Below are positions 52,642 to 64,000 of a stretch of DNA of 64,000 nt, piece after piece. The notes under the pieces were generated by a model. It made no database searches. It saw only the letters and a list, made by a program, of their open reading frames with translations, and was not told the DNA's origin. The stretch comes from Porphyra umbilicalis (taxonomy: Eukaryota > Rhodophyta > Bangiophyceae > Bangiales > Bangiaceae), in assembly GCA_002049455.2 (NCBI GenBank), contig KV918829.1:1-64000 (forward strand), in the 5' to 3' direction. How positions within the stretch are numbered: the stretch's first letter is position 1; every line of letters starts with the position of its first letter. The position numbers and the translations under genes are program-made.

Positions 52642-55600
52642 TTAATGCGAAAGGTGAGCTACCAGTGGTGGAGCCGCCAGTGGAACCCCCCCCATCCGAA
52701 AAGAATTCGCAACCCCGGCCAAAACAATTCGCGCATTCCACCGCCACAACCTCAGCGACACATCGGCCTGGACCCCGGTTAGGGCCTCCCTGTGTTTCTC
52801 CTCCCCCAGAGCTGAGGCGAGAAAAGACGCCGTGGCCGGGCCGACCCGCTCGCGCGCCTCCCACACCAGCGGTGTGAAGGTGTGGGGCGGGTCACCAGCG
52901 TGAAGGTACGGCGTGTACTCGCCAACCTTCTCCGCCTCGCGCACCCGGGCAGCCCCGGGCACGCGGGGAGAGCCCTTCGTGCGGGAGACGTGGATGGCCG
53001 CCGTAGCGGCGACTACCGACACTTCCCCCCACAGCGGCGCTCCCGACGACACGCGCGTCGCCCGCAGGTCTGGGCGCAGCGCGGTCGACTGCTCCCCAGT
53101 GGGGGGAGGCGGCTCGGCCACGACCCCCGTCCACCTTGGGTCTGCGCGCAGCACCGTTGCGACCCGCTGCAGCACCTCCGTGTGGCGGAAGGTGCGCAGC
53201 GGGACGCTCCGCGGGCACCCGCCCAACCAGTGGGAGCCAAGCGGATCTACGAGCACGCCGCAGCGGCACTCACGGGCGGAAGCTTGTGGCACGGGGGCGA
53301 TCCCAACCCACAGCCGCACGGCCGCCACCATCTCAGCGCCCTTCATGGCGCCGCCCAGCGGGCCGCCGAGTGGCAGCCGGTTCAGCCACAGCCCGGAGCC
53401 TTGGCCACCGCAGGCGGCCCAGCGCGCGCGTGCCGCGAGCGACTGCGGCGCCTACATGCAGCGCGCCGCCGCCAGGTGTGCCGCCGTCGCCAGCTGCCGC
53501 TGCGTGAGCCGCGTCGGTGCCGCGAGCATTGACCCCCATCTGTCCAGCACGCCCCCCAAGGGCACTGTGTAGGCCAGCGGCCGGTATTCTGGCCGTTTCC
53601 AGTGGGGGCGGCAAGGACATGAGGAGGTCTATGCTCGGCGGCGCGACAGACTCAAAGGCGGAGCCGCCGAGCGACCCAGTTGTGGCAAGGGTTGCCTTGG
53701 CGACGCACGCCACCAGGCACGCCTGCAGGCGCGGCAGAAGCGGACCCCACAAGCCCCCCTCGGCTGCGAAAGCGGCGAGGGAAGCGGGCGAGGCCGCACC
53801 CACAGGGGCGGCCGCAAGAGGTAGTTCCAGTGTGGGGGGGGCGGCAGCAGCAGCGTTCCCGGCCGGCGCCGGCCACGCACTTGTGCCCCCCCACTGGGCA
53901 GGAGGCGCCACGCCTCCCCCACCCGCGGCCGTCGGAGGCGCGGCACCGACCGCCGGTCGGCCAGGCGCAGTGACCGCCGGCAGCGCCTACAGCGCCCGCA
54001 CGAGCTCCCGCAGCACCGGCGCTGGCAGGTCCTGCGCCCGCAACGTAGTCAACCACGACGCCAGGTGGGCGGTGGACGCGACGACAGAGCGGTCGCCGAG
54101 CACAAGCCCCCCCATGCGGACAGGAAGGGCGGCGCGGACCAAAAGCGCCTGCCGTGTCCCCCGCCGGTCGTCCTCGGCGCGTAGGAGGCGTAGCAGCGCC
54201 CGCCGGACCGTCGTGTTCACGGCCTTCGCCAGCGCCGTCGCCGCCGCCACCGGCAGGCACCGCAGCGCATACGTGACGAGAGGCGCGGCGCACATGCGCA
54301 GCAGCAGCAGCTGCGCCTGCACGGCGTCGGGTGGGAGGGAGGCGACGGCGTCCACTACCTGTGTGTTCGCCGCCGCAGTCTTGTAGACCTCCGCGGAGAC
54401 AATCTCGGCCCCCCCGACGGGGATCCCAAAATAGGTGAGCCCCGCCGGCCGCCACTGGTCGGCGAGGTCGGCGGGCGGCGCGCGCGGCGTCGGCGACCAG
54501 GCCGCGCACTTGGCCGGAGCCAGATGGGCGTCGACCTTGGCGCCCAGCTCCGCTGCGGAGCGAATGAACGCTGCCAGCTCTTCCACCGGGCCGATGACCG
54601 ACACGTCGTCGTGCAGACCGAGCACAGTGCAGCGCCGGGGGCGCGCCGCGAGGGCCACAACGGCGGGGTGCATCGCGAGCGCGTGGATGAGCGGTCCGAA
54701 CACGTCGCCCCGCTGGGTGCCGCGCTCGACCCGCCACAACAGCCGTGCCGGTAGCCCCCCGTCCCCGTCGTCCACCCCCCAGCCGTACACAGGCCGCAGC
54801 ATACCGAAGTAGATGCACCGCAGGTACGGCACCAGCTCCGGGAAGGCCGCAGCCGCCACTGCCAACGCCACCTGAATGGAGATCTTGTTGATGGCGTTCT
54901 TAAAATCCAGCTGCAGCACCCCCCAGGTGGGCTCCAGAGCCAGCCGCGCATCCGCCTCGTGCACGAGGTCCTCGCAGGCGCCGGACACACCGACCGCCCG
55001 CTGCAGCGGCATAAAGTAGCGCCACGCGTCGGGCAGCACCTCCGGCATCAGCGCCTTGCCGACCAGCTTGCGGACGGTCTCCGGCATGCCAATCGGCTGC
55101 AGGCCAGGCACGTCCGCCGCGTCGACCCCGCCTGGCTTGACCAGCAACAGGAGGTTGGCCGCACCGAGTGCGCGCCGGGCCACTAGCGGCACCTGGTCGA
55201 CGCCGTCGGCTGACGACAGCAGCAGGACGACGCGCACGAGGGCGTCGCGACCGGCCGACGTCAGGGCCCGAAGATGCTCCATCCTGATCCCTGCCGGGCC
55301 GGGCGCCTTGCCCCGTGCCGCCGACCGAATGGTGGCGACCACTGATTGCGCCGCAAGCCGTCGCGGCACAGTCCCGGCACGCACCGCCCCGAACGCCTTG
55401 GCCGCCTCCAGCTCGGCGGGGAAGGCGGCGGCCAGCGAGTCGGCTGTCGCAAGCTCGGGTTTGGCCGCGGGGAAGAGGGTGCCCGTCTTGGCGCGCACCT
55501 CGTCGGTCCCCGCGGCCACGGGCTGCCCGGTGAGCGTCGGCACGCACCCCCGCAGCTGCCCGTGGGCGAGGCGACGCAGCGCCCGGCGCTGCCGCTTTGT

Positions 55601-57031
55601 GGGGCGCGCCCCCCCCCCCGCCACCGCCTCCCCCGCCGCCGGCGCGTCGGCCGCCCGGGAGTCGTGCGCAGTAGCACGACCACCCGGCGGCTGGCGCCAC
55701 ACCCCCGCGTCCCGATCCGCGAGCGCATCAGCAAAGCGGCCGTCGAGGAGGAAGTCGAGGCGCGCCGCCCGCGAGAGAGGCTTGGGGCCTGGGGCGCGCC
55801 CGACGCCCCGAGCGGGGACGTGGAAAAGCACGGAGGGAAGGAGAATGAGCCAGAACCAGGCGTGGGCGTGCTCTGGCGCGCGGAGCACCCACCGGAACAA
55901 GTCCGCGCCCAGCGTGCCCCATCCCTCCGCAAACACACGCGCCACAGTACCCAGCGTCCGTGCGCACGACGCCACGAGCGGCGCCCAGTTGGCCTCCGCC
56001 GGCGCGGTTTCCTGTAGGAACTCGCCGCGCCGGCGGGCCCACTTCCCGTTGTCCGCCGTGAAGAGAGGCGGCGGTGGAGCATCGGGGTCCACTGGTGGCG
56101 AGGAGGCAGGCTACGGAGACGTCGGCGGCGGTGGCAACGTAGACGACGGCAACGGTGTGGACGGCGGTTTCGGGGTACGCGACGGCGAGGACGGAGGTGG
56201 CGGCGAGGTGCCGCCGGCCAGGGCAGTCCCCGCGGCCGGTGCGGTCGTCACGTCCGCCGGCGCGCCGGACGCCGAGGGCGGTGGGGCCGGCGGCGGCGGC
56301 GGCGCGGCAGCGGCCACCGGCACGGCGTCGCCCGCCTTGCACTTGCGCACGTGCACGGCGAGCGGTGACGAGCCGGAGCGGGGCTTTTGGGCCCGGTATG
56401 GCTGCCTGCACCGCGGGCACGGCGCGAGCTTCATCTCCCGCACCGTCGCGGCGGGCACCTCGGAGAAGAGGTGGGACCGCGCGAGATGCAGCGCCAGCGG
56501 CGCCTTGTCGGCCGCTTTCTTCACGCGGCGGGCGCACTCGGCCACCGGGCACGCAGTCGGCACGTTGCCGGCCGCGTACTCGGCGGCCAGCACCGGCGGC
56601 GCCGCGCACCGCGCCACGTAGGCGGAGAACGGCTGCCGCCCCGCGGCCGTCTTGAAGAGGGTGTACAGGCCCGCACAGGTCGGGCACGTGCCGAGGCGGT
56701 GCGCCGTCAGCACCGCTGCCGGCACTTCGGTGCCCGAGTGCACGCGGCGGAGGTGCTCCTCCACCGTCGCGCCGACGTGCACCACCCCGCAGGCGACGAT
56801 GGGGCAGAGCAGAGTCCTAACCTCCCCCTCGACCACGGCGTCCCCGTCACCCGCAAGGGGCTGCACAGCGGCCGCAGCCGCCGCAACACCCCTAGCCGGC
56901 GCTCCCGCAGCGGCCGAGGTCGCCGCCATCGGTGCACCGGTCACGGGTGCACCGGTCGTTGGCGCCGAGGAGGTTGGGTCGGGTGAGCCCCCGCTCCCCC
57001 CTGCCGCCCCGGCGACACCCCCTCTAATCAT
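52642..57031 (-). pseudogene. LINE ORF2: zinc fingers, reverse transcriptase, restriction-like endonuclease
   Basis: The ATG at 57031 overlaps the ORF1 stop (ATGATTAG). Residues ~60-250 hold C2H2-like fingers (CPIVACGVVHVG...HLRRVH, CPVAECARRV...HLARSH, CPRCRQPYRA...HVRKC). The reverse transcriptase shows GKAPGPAGIRMEHL, motif A LQLDFKNAINKI, motif B GTQRGDVFGPLIHALA and motif C LHDD, where His replaces the usual Ala before the two catalytic Asp. A third part (53346-52642) has CRCGVLVDPLGSHWLGGC followed by RHTEVL and RPDLRA...GEVSVV, a CCHC knuckle and PD-(D/E)xK-type endonuclease as in R2. One frame covers 57031-53333 with TAG codons at 56113-56111 and 53989-53987; the endonuclease part is in a different frame, so at least one indel lies near 53.4-53.6 kb. 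Confidence 0.8.
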
Positions 57032-60000
57032 TGGCGGGGGCGTCGCTGACGGTGTTGGGGGCGGTGCCGACGTCGGGCGCTGCTGCCGCGGTTGGCACCG
57101 CGGCGCCAGCCGGCGGGACCGGCGACAACGGTGCGGGCGGCGTCGCCGCCGGGTCAACCGTGGCCGCCCGGGCGGGGGGGCAAGGTCCATGCATGTGCCC
57201 CCCCCCCCCCGCGTTACCCACTCCGTCCCGCGCCGCGCTCGGCCTAGCCGCGGCCGACGCTGACGTCATGTGCAGCGGCCGCGCCGCCGCCCGCTGCGGG
57301 GTGCGCAGCACCTTGCGGGCTCCGGCCGGCGACGTCGTCGGCGACGGCCGCGCCTTGCGTCGCGACTCCACCGGCGCTGCGGCGAGGACGAAGGTCGCGG
57401 TCGACCTTGACGGCGCCGCTCCGACGGCCGCGACAGTCAAGGAGCCACGGACGCGGGCGGCGCTCGCCACCTGCATAGCTGCCGCCGCCGCCATGGCGAC
57501 AACGCCCGGATGGTGGCCGAGCGCGGCGGCTGGGGCCTGCAGCGAGGCCTGGGGTGAAGGGGGTGTGGCGTCTTCCAAATCGTCCGAGTCGGACGCCACC
57601 CCCTCCAGCCCCCACCCCTCGCCGCAGTCAAACCCCCCCCATTCGCCGCCCTCTAGCGCTCCCGACTCGCCGCTCGCCTGCGCCGCCGAGCCCCGCTCGC
57701 CGACCAGCGGCCCGAGCTGGACCTGTGCTGTCGCCGCAGGTGTCATCACCACCGCCGCAGACGCCCCCCGCTGCAGGCGGGAGTCCGCGTTCGCGGCGAC
57801 GCAGGCGCACGAGCCACTCTGTCTGCCCTGGCCGGCGGCGGTCGGCGCCCCACGTCTCGTCGTCTCTCGGCGGCGACAGGCGCCCCGACAGCAAAGGCGG
57901 GCGGCTGCACCGTCGCCGCCGGCCCGGCCGTCGGCCTCGCCACGTGGCGGCCACGCGCAGCAGCCGGCGCGGCCGGCCCCATTGCCGCCGCCGCCGCCAC
58001 CGAAGCGCGACTGCCCGACTGTGGTCCAACGGCCGTATCCGGCCCTGCGCGTGCCACCCGCCGGCTGCGCGGCGATGCCGGCGACGCCGCTGCGCCCGAT
58101 GGCGCGGCGGACCGGCCACGAGCCGCCGCACCCGACGGCACTGCCGACCGGCCCCGCGCCGACGCCGGTGTCGCCGACGCACCCGGCGGCCGCCAAGTCG
58201 ACCTCCCCTCCCCCCCCGCGGCGTCCGTGCCCGACGCCGCGGCGGTCTTGGCCGTCTTGGTCGTCGCCACGGCGGCCTTGTCCGTCTTGCCCGCCGTCGC
58301 CACGGCCGCCACCTTGCTCTTGTTGTCGACCCGCGTGACGACTCCCTTGACCTTCGCCTTGGACTGCGTCGGATTGGCCGACGCCGACAACTGCATCACC
58401 GTCGATGACGCAACGGGCGCGGCCTGCGTTGCCCCGTCCATCTCGTTAACGTCGGTGATGACATCGGCGGCGTCGAAGTCGTTGGGCGCGGGCGTCGTCA
58501 TCGACGGCGTCGGCGGCCGAGCAGACGGTGGCACACCTGCTGCGGTCGTCGACGTCGGCGGCGTTGCCATCGACGACGGCGGCAAAGCGACTGCCGACGT
58601 CGATGGCGGCGCGGCGGCGGCGGCGCCCGCCGCCCGGGTGTTGACCGAAGACGCCCAGGTCAACAGCCCCGCCCCGTCGGCGGGGACCACCCCCGCCATG
58701 GCGTCGACGTCGGCGTCGCCGTCTGCGCTGGAACCACCGGCGGCGGTAACACTCGGCGGCGGCGCGGGCACCGGGTTGCGGTTGGGGGGTGGGGGCGCGC
58801 CCTGGGGCGGAAGCGCGTCCAGCGGGGATGGGGGGGCACGTGGCAAATCGCCATGTGGTGGCGGACGGACCATCGTCGTCACGCCCACCTCCGTCGGCGA
58901 ACGGGATCCGCCCGCCGCCTCCTCGTACAGGGCGTGCCCACCGCGCGCGGATTCCCCCCCCCCAGTTGTACTGACCACGGCCGCGGCGGCGGCAGCCTGG
59001 CCAATCACGGAGGGGGAGCGTACAGTATGATTTGGCTTTTGGCCACCCTTGCGGCGGCGGCGGCGGCGGTTGGAACGGCCGCCGCCGGGTCCGTCCGCCG
59101 CCTGGCAGCCGGGAGCCGCGGCAGCAGCGGCCGGCTCGTCTGCCGCCGCGGCCGCCGCCGCGTCTGCCGTCCCCGCTGCCTGCGGGGGTCCCACCTGGGA
59201 GGGTTCCCGCCGGCGGCGGTTTCCAGCCACCACCGCGTCGGGCGGAGCGGGGGCGGGCGCCCCCCCCCCACCCCAGAGGGAATCCGCCAGGGGCGCCAGC
59301 TGGGCCGCGAGGTGGCGCCGAAGCGCCTCCCGCAGCCAGGGGGGCATGCCCGTCCGGCGCGTCATCTGCTGCAGCTTGGAAGCCAGGCGGCGCGCAAAAA
59401 AACTCGCGCGCCGCCGCGTCCGCCGCTGCCGGTGACAGGCCGCGGCGGCGCCTGGCGCTAAAGAAGGAGGCCGACGCGGGGTCGGCGTCTGCCAGGTGCG
59501 TCAGCACAGCCGCCGCCGACAGCTTCCGCAGAGCCGCCAAGAAGGCGGGCCCCGCGTCCACCAGAAGCGTGATGGCCGCGACGTCGCCGCACCGGTCGTC
59601 GTCGACGACCGTCTGGCGGGGAAGGCCGAAGAGGTCAGCAACGAGGCGCCGCAGAAGGTGAGCACCCGTCTCGCGGGGGACCCCGCGCACAAAAAGGGTG
59701 ACCAAGTCTACCCCCCCCGCCCGGCAGTGGGTGGCGTCCGCCAGCAGCGTCTCGGTGGCGGAGGAGGCGCGAGACACACGGGCGGCCGTGTGCGCCGCGC
59801 CTCGGGCGCCGCCGCGCCACGCGGCGGGCAGCGAAAGAGGTGAGCCGAGGGTGGGGGCGGGACCGGCGCCGGCAGCCGCAGTGCCGCCATGGAGGACAGC
59901 CGCGCAGACCCCACCGGCACCGCCGGCCGGGGCTGGCGGCGGGGGAGCACGAGCAGCCGGCGGGAGCCGACGCACTCCACCGCGACCATCTGCCACCCGC

Positions 60001-60062
60001 CTCCCGTCGTCGCCCGGCGGGGCGGGCGGCGGCGGGGACGAAGGAGGAAGATCGTGCTCCAC
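57024..60062 (-). pseudogene. LINE ORF1, RRM-like, frameshifted
   Basis: The N-terminal part (58446-60062 frame, MEHDLPPSSPPPP) contains VDLVTLFVRGVPRETGAHLL ... ITLLVDAGPAFLAALRKL, which has the beta-alpha-beta rhythm of an RRM-like fold as found in other LINE ORF1 proteins. Protein character then moves to the 57746-59365 frame (MTRRTGMPPWLREALRRHLA, Ala/Thr/Pro-rich, basic KAKVKGVVTRVDNKSKVAAV) and finally to the 57024-58196 frame (SDSDDLEDATPPSPQ ... TVSDAPAND). At least two frame changes are therefore present. The role would be RNA binding in the retrotransposition particle. The RRM assignment is tentative. Confidence 0.55.
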
Positions 60063-60518
60063 AGGCGGGGGGGGGCACGAGCGGGCGCCGGCAGGGGCGG
60101 AAGCGGCGGCGATGGAGGGGGGGGGGGGAAGGAGGGCGAGGAGGGGGAGGGGAAGAGCTCCGTCGCAGCAAGGTCATGGGCGCCGCGTCATCAGCGGGCA
60201 CCATAGGGCCAGGCGCAACGCCTTTGGCCAACGTACCGTCATCCTGCGCCCGACGCGCGGGCGTCGCGCGGATCGCCGGCGGCGAAACCGCCGCAGCCGA
60301 CCGCAGAAAGTCCAAAACAAGTCTAATCAAGTCCACTCGATCGGACGCGGTCGCGCCGCCGGCGACGGCGACGACGACGGCGTCGACCGCCGCCGCTGCC
60401 CGCGCAACAACGGCCGGCGAGAACGCCCCCCCCCGCCTCCGCCCACCCCCCCCGCCGTGGGGAGCGGGACTCCCCCGGCAAAAGGGGACGGAGAAAAAGA
60501 TGCCGTCCCCGAAGGACA

Positions 60519-60642
60519 GGTGCGGGGACGGATCGGGACGGCGCGTCTGTGTGGCTACAGAGCGCGCTGCGGCTCGGAGCCGCGGGTGCCGCCGGTGAAA
60601 TGATCTCCGGCGGGATCCGAATCCTCGCAGACTTCCCCCGGT
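60519..60642. repeat. direct repeat flanking the LINE, right copy
   Basis: Partner of 52458-52582 in the same orientation, lying at the 5' end of the minus-strand LINE. Confidence 0.9.
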
Positions 60643-63600
60643 CGGGAATGGAAACAGGCCCATTCACCGAAAACGCCGAAAGTGGCTTCGCCCCAACCCC
60701 CCTAAATCGCCGCCCAAGGTACAATAACCGACGGCCAAGCTATACGGAGGGGTTCTTGTATAAGAAATCATTGTGTCAAGAACTGGTACAGACAGTTTTC
60801 TTGCGTGCATGGAAAACGGGAGCGTCCCAGCGGAAAAGGACAAGACCCCGACGCCGCGAGACTCTCCTGAGACGAGTCGTTTTTTTCTTTTCCGGTGGGG
60901 ATGAGAATAAGCCTTCATCAGAGGCCAGTTTTTAAGAATTGGGGTCAGACGGTTAAGTTGAGAAAGCGAGCAGCGCGGCCGGGTGACAGCAGCGGCTGCA
61001 GCAGGCCCACTGTCTGCCCTTACGTGCTGGTCGAAGACGTGAAGCTTGCCCTACTGGATGAGAATCGCCACACACACCCTGCCGACGAGTTTATAAAACT
61101 AATAACTACTTACATACTGAAAAAGAACTTTGCCTGCTGTTAAATCAAGTCTGCCCCTGTCTTCCCCGATATTTTGGATGGACCTTTCCGCACCGAAACT
61201 ATTCGTCCACATTTTTGAACTGATCAAAAGCATTATATATATTCTAAAAACCAATCGGGTTAAATTGCGATAAAAAGTAATGCTAGGAGTAAATGGGGCT
61301 ACTACTATATTGACTTTTGTTCCGACCACATGTGGCCCCTTCGTGGGCCATTCGAGGCTCTATTCAAAGCTTTTCTGGGTCTTATTTAAACAGCTTTTTG
61401 CGTCCCCAACACATGGGGAGGGGGCGGGGTGGGGCTCGCGGCATTGCGTGGCGGTGGTCCGTGGTTTGAATGGCGGGGGGGGGGAGTACAGGAAAAGGCC
61501 TGCTTGCTGACGGTGCTCCCCTTGGGCTCGCGCGCCAGGCGGGGTTGATGGCGGGGGCGGCGGGCGCCACGCGGTCGTCAAGGCCCGTCACGGCCACGCG
61601 CGCACCGCGGCGCAGCCCGCCTCGGGCGTGACCGCCTGGTGCCCAGCCAGTGGGCTGGGGACGTCCGCAGCGGGGGGTGGCGAGGGTTGGGTGGTAGGGG
61701 AATGATAGAGGCGGGCAAGGAGCGACAGGGGGTGCGGCTGTGTGGCGATATTGGGCGGGAAAACAGAACGGAACAGAACCACTAAGAGCGGTACCAACAA
61801 CGTCCGCATCGCGCCAGTTCCGCATAAATTAAGAGCGCCACGTACGTCGCCGTGTGCGCCTGTGATTGGGTGTCGAGCCGCGGCGAACTCTTTACGAAAG
61901 GGTTCCACGAAGGTTCTGGCAGACCTAATGTATTTGATGGAAAACGGGGGCTACTGTATAAATCGGTTTGCGGAATGCGAAGGCGACGTTGGTGGTTGCG
62001 ACCTTCCGAACTCACGCAACCAGACATCTCGCGTCCCCGTTAGAGGGGCGCTGCGTGTCCCACGGCAGACGTCATCATTTGAGCGGCCGATCGTCCTTCA
62101 ATCGTCCTTAACTGGATGACATGGATCAGGTTTATTTGTCCATTCTAGCGTGAATATGCAGTCGTTCCGGCGATCAACCGTCATGAGACAGACACGTTTC
62201 GGGTCACCACGTGTCTCTGAGCTCGAAGCGCCGTCATCTGATCAGACTTCTGTTTCCTTCGGGTCGACTGGTCTCCGAAGGCGACGGCGACACCTACGTT
62301 GTGGGGCCAGCCGTGGCGCGATGGACGAGCCAGAGAACGTCACTCCAGCATCAACTGAGGGCAGGGCACGTGCACCGCAGTTGACGGTGATGGCCACGCC
62401 ACACAAAGTCTGTTTGAGCGCCCGAAAAACTAGTCCAGAATGGCCACTTCTGTCCCGCATGGCCTGCGGCCGGTGGCGTCGAGTGCGGTGGCTGTGGCGA
62501 ACCCGCGGCCGCCGATGTGTGGCGGCGCCGTGCAACGGCGGCGTGACGGTTAGCGGCGGTGGTGTCGTTTTCGGTGGCGGCCGTCGGCGCCGTCGTCAGT
62601 GCGACTGTGAATCGTCAGTTGGGAGGGGGGAGGTCGGGTGATGTGGCACTCTGCCCACGGCTGTGGATAGCAACCCACGCCGCCCTTCTGGGCGACGTAT
62701 GTCGCATCGTGCTAGCAACGGCGGCCTGTAGGCAGCACCACTGGCAACACACTCACTATTTCTATAAAGAGTATCACCGTGCTCTGGCGCACTGCTGCTC
62801 ATCAGTTCTTCACAAGCTCTGCGCGCCGTAGCTCGACGACTATAGAACTCTGCTACTTGGTCCCCTGACCTTTCTGTCCAGTCATTGTGTTGGTGGGGGA
62901 GGGGGAGAGGCTTACCAATGTACGCGCACCACGCTGAGAGTCAAGCATAAAGACAACGGGGGCTGGTTCTCTTTCTCTGCCTCTCCCTCCCCCGCACATC
63001 CCTGGCTCACCTCATGCCACTATGCTTGCTCGACTCCTGGCAGCCTTCCCGCTCGCCTCACCCTCTCCCAGCGGGGCCCTTTGCTCGGTCGCACGCCCCC
63101 GTCGCCTGGCTCTGTTCACAGCACTCACCGCGCACCGCGCGCATCGCGCGGCATGCTCACCCTTCGAGGTGTCCCTAGCAGGTGCTGTTTGCCTCTAACT
63201 CAGGGGCGCTAGCGCACGCGGCGGCGGCCGCGCTTCCTTTTGGCGGCCAAGCCGTGCCTGGCCTTCGCGCCATCAGGCGCCCCGAGCTGGGCGCCAACAG
63301 CGGCACCGCCACTGGACGCCTTCTTGGAGCCCGTGGCCCGCGTGTAGGTCACCCGCTGTATTCGGCCGCCTGTGAAGTGACTACCGTACCGCGCCGCGAC
63401 TCCCCTAACCGTCCCGCGCGTCAACCAATGCGCTGTCCGGCGCTTCAGTCGCCCCGCCGTCCGGAGCGTGAACCGCCCCGCCGTCCAGCGTGTTGGCCAC
63501 ACCGCTGTCCGGACCGTCCGCCGCACGGCCGCCCTGCCCGTCTAATATTCCGCAGGCCAGCCCATCGGCAATCGCGCCGGCCTCGGGACTGTTCAACCCT

Positions 63601-64000
63601 GTCGACGCTACAGAGACATGGGGAGCGGCCAGGGGATTGAAGGGAAGACACTGTTGGCAGTCCCCCGAGTAGGCCACTGCGATAAAAGGGATAATGACCA
63701 TGCCCAAAGAGAAGAGAGTCGACTAGAGGGGGGAAAAACATTGCTTCACAGCTCTGCTTGGTCATCGACAACTACGCCCCGAACAAAGCTCACTCTCTGC
63801 CCCAGTCTAGCACCGCATAGCATGCTTCAAAGAGTGCACGTGCGCCCAGAACCTCCGCAAGCTCGTCCCTGACATCACCCACCCCGTCTCTCATGGCTTT
63901 CCGGCCAAGCCGTGGCCAGAGAGAATACACCGTAGAAGACACGCCCCACAACAGTAGCACGCGAGAATGGGCACAACGTCGGTTGGCGGGCTGCCGTGGG
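60643..64000. other. mixed-composition region, no supported gene
   Basis: From 60,650 to 61,400 the DNA is the most AT-rich of the window (TATATATA at about 61,233). From 61,500 onward it is mixed. ORFs at 62150-62641 (plus), 63209-63526 (minus, Lys/Arg-rich end SKKASSGG...AAKRKRGRRRVR) and 63405-63707 (minus, Asp/Gly/Ala-rich) are short, overlap other frames and show no domain. The minus-strand pair around 63.2-63.7 kb is the best candidate for a small gene but I cannot support it. Confidence 0.4.
63431..63526. repeat. 24-bp tandem repeat, 4 copies
   Basis: Units of the form CGCYGTCCRG start at 63431, 63455, 63479 and 63503, an exact 24-bp step with diverged second halves. On the minus strand each unit would encode an 8-residue DGG/DSG-type repeat. 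Confidence 0.8.

Larger units (their letters stand above)
52583..60642 (-). mobile_element. RLE-type non-LTR retrotransposon (LINE), about 8 kb, degraded
   Basis: Reading on the minus strand, the element has ORF1 (60062-57024), ORF2 (57031-52642) and a short 3' tail. Zinc fingers upstream of the reverse transcriptase and a C-terminal CCHC plus restriction-like endonuclease place it with the R2/NeSL-type (RLE) LINEs rather than the APE type. No poly(A) tail is evident. A 124-bp direct repeat sits at both ends, either marking the next copy's 5' end or a long target duplication. Each ORF carries frame changes or stops, so the copy is inactive. Confidence 0.8.

Noticed and set aside
1-64000. A bacterial or viral origin for the window.
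   Set aside because: Spliced flotillin, LINE, Helitron and copia elements, and wide gene spacing indicate a eukaryotic nuclear genome.

Overview
This window looks like nuclear DNA of a GC-rich eukaryote, most plausibly an alga. A bangiophyte red alga of the Porphyra/Pyropia type would fit, but that is an inference from GC content, compact genes and protein style, and no marker gene here proves it. Evidence for a eukaryote: a complete flotillin gene whose two GT-AG introns restore the conserved protein exactly, an NAD(P)H-hydrate dehydratase, a copia retrotransposon primed by initiator tRNA, a LINE, a Helitron remnant and several TIR transposons. Host genes are short and intron-poor. They are separated by long GC-rich, low-complexity DNA with many minisatellites and C or G homopolymer runs, so long ORFs appear on both strands by chance.

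Layout. 0-6 kb: the 3' end of an unknown gene, then minisatellites and repeat-rich DNA. 6.1-11.5 kb: a STAND/NLR-like gene (variable N-terminus, NB-ARC-type NTPase, four near-identical TPR-type repeats). A 1,340-bp TIR transposon with a 3-bp target duplication sits in its first exon region, and removing element plus one target copy leaves the reading frame intact. 15-16 kb: NAXD repair enzyme. 16.8-18.6 kb (minus): low-complexity protein with a bZIP-like basic region. 21.2-23.0 kb (minus): flotillin. 18.9 and 24.2 kb: two copies of one 177-bp MITE family. 27.0-28.5 kb: secreted Gly/His-repeat and Cys-module protein, probably of the extracellular matrix.

30-37.5 kb is a transposon zone: a 632-bp TIR element, then a 6.3-kb element with 33-bp TIRs. 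The larger element carries two convergent genes that look like the two halves of one DUF7869-type transposase, the N-terminal half headed by a SAM domain. 39.7-42.8 kb: a decayed Helitron Rep region. 43.8-49.8 kb: a young Ty1/copia element on the minus strand with about 99% identical LTRs, inserted into an unknown coiled-coil ORF. 50-51.2 kb: an unknown acidic-tailed protein gene. 52.5-60.6 kb: a degraded RLE-type LINE on the minus strand with overlapping ORF1/ORF2, flanked by a 124-bp direct repeat. 60.6-64 kb: no gene I can support.

The most novel items are the split-transposase TIR element, the NLR-like gene carrying a frame-neutral transposon insertion, and the six 20-bp near-palindromes in the untranslated 3' part of the copia element.
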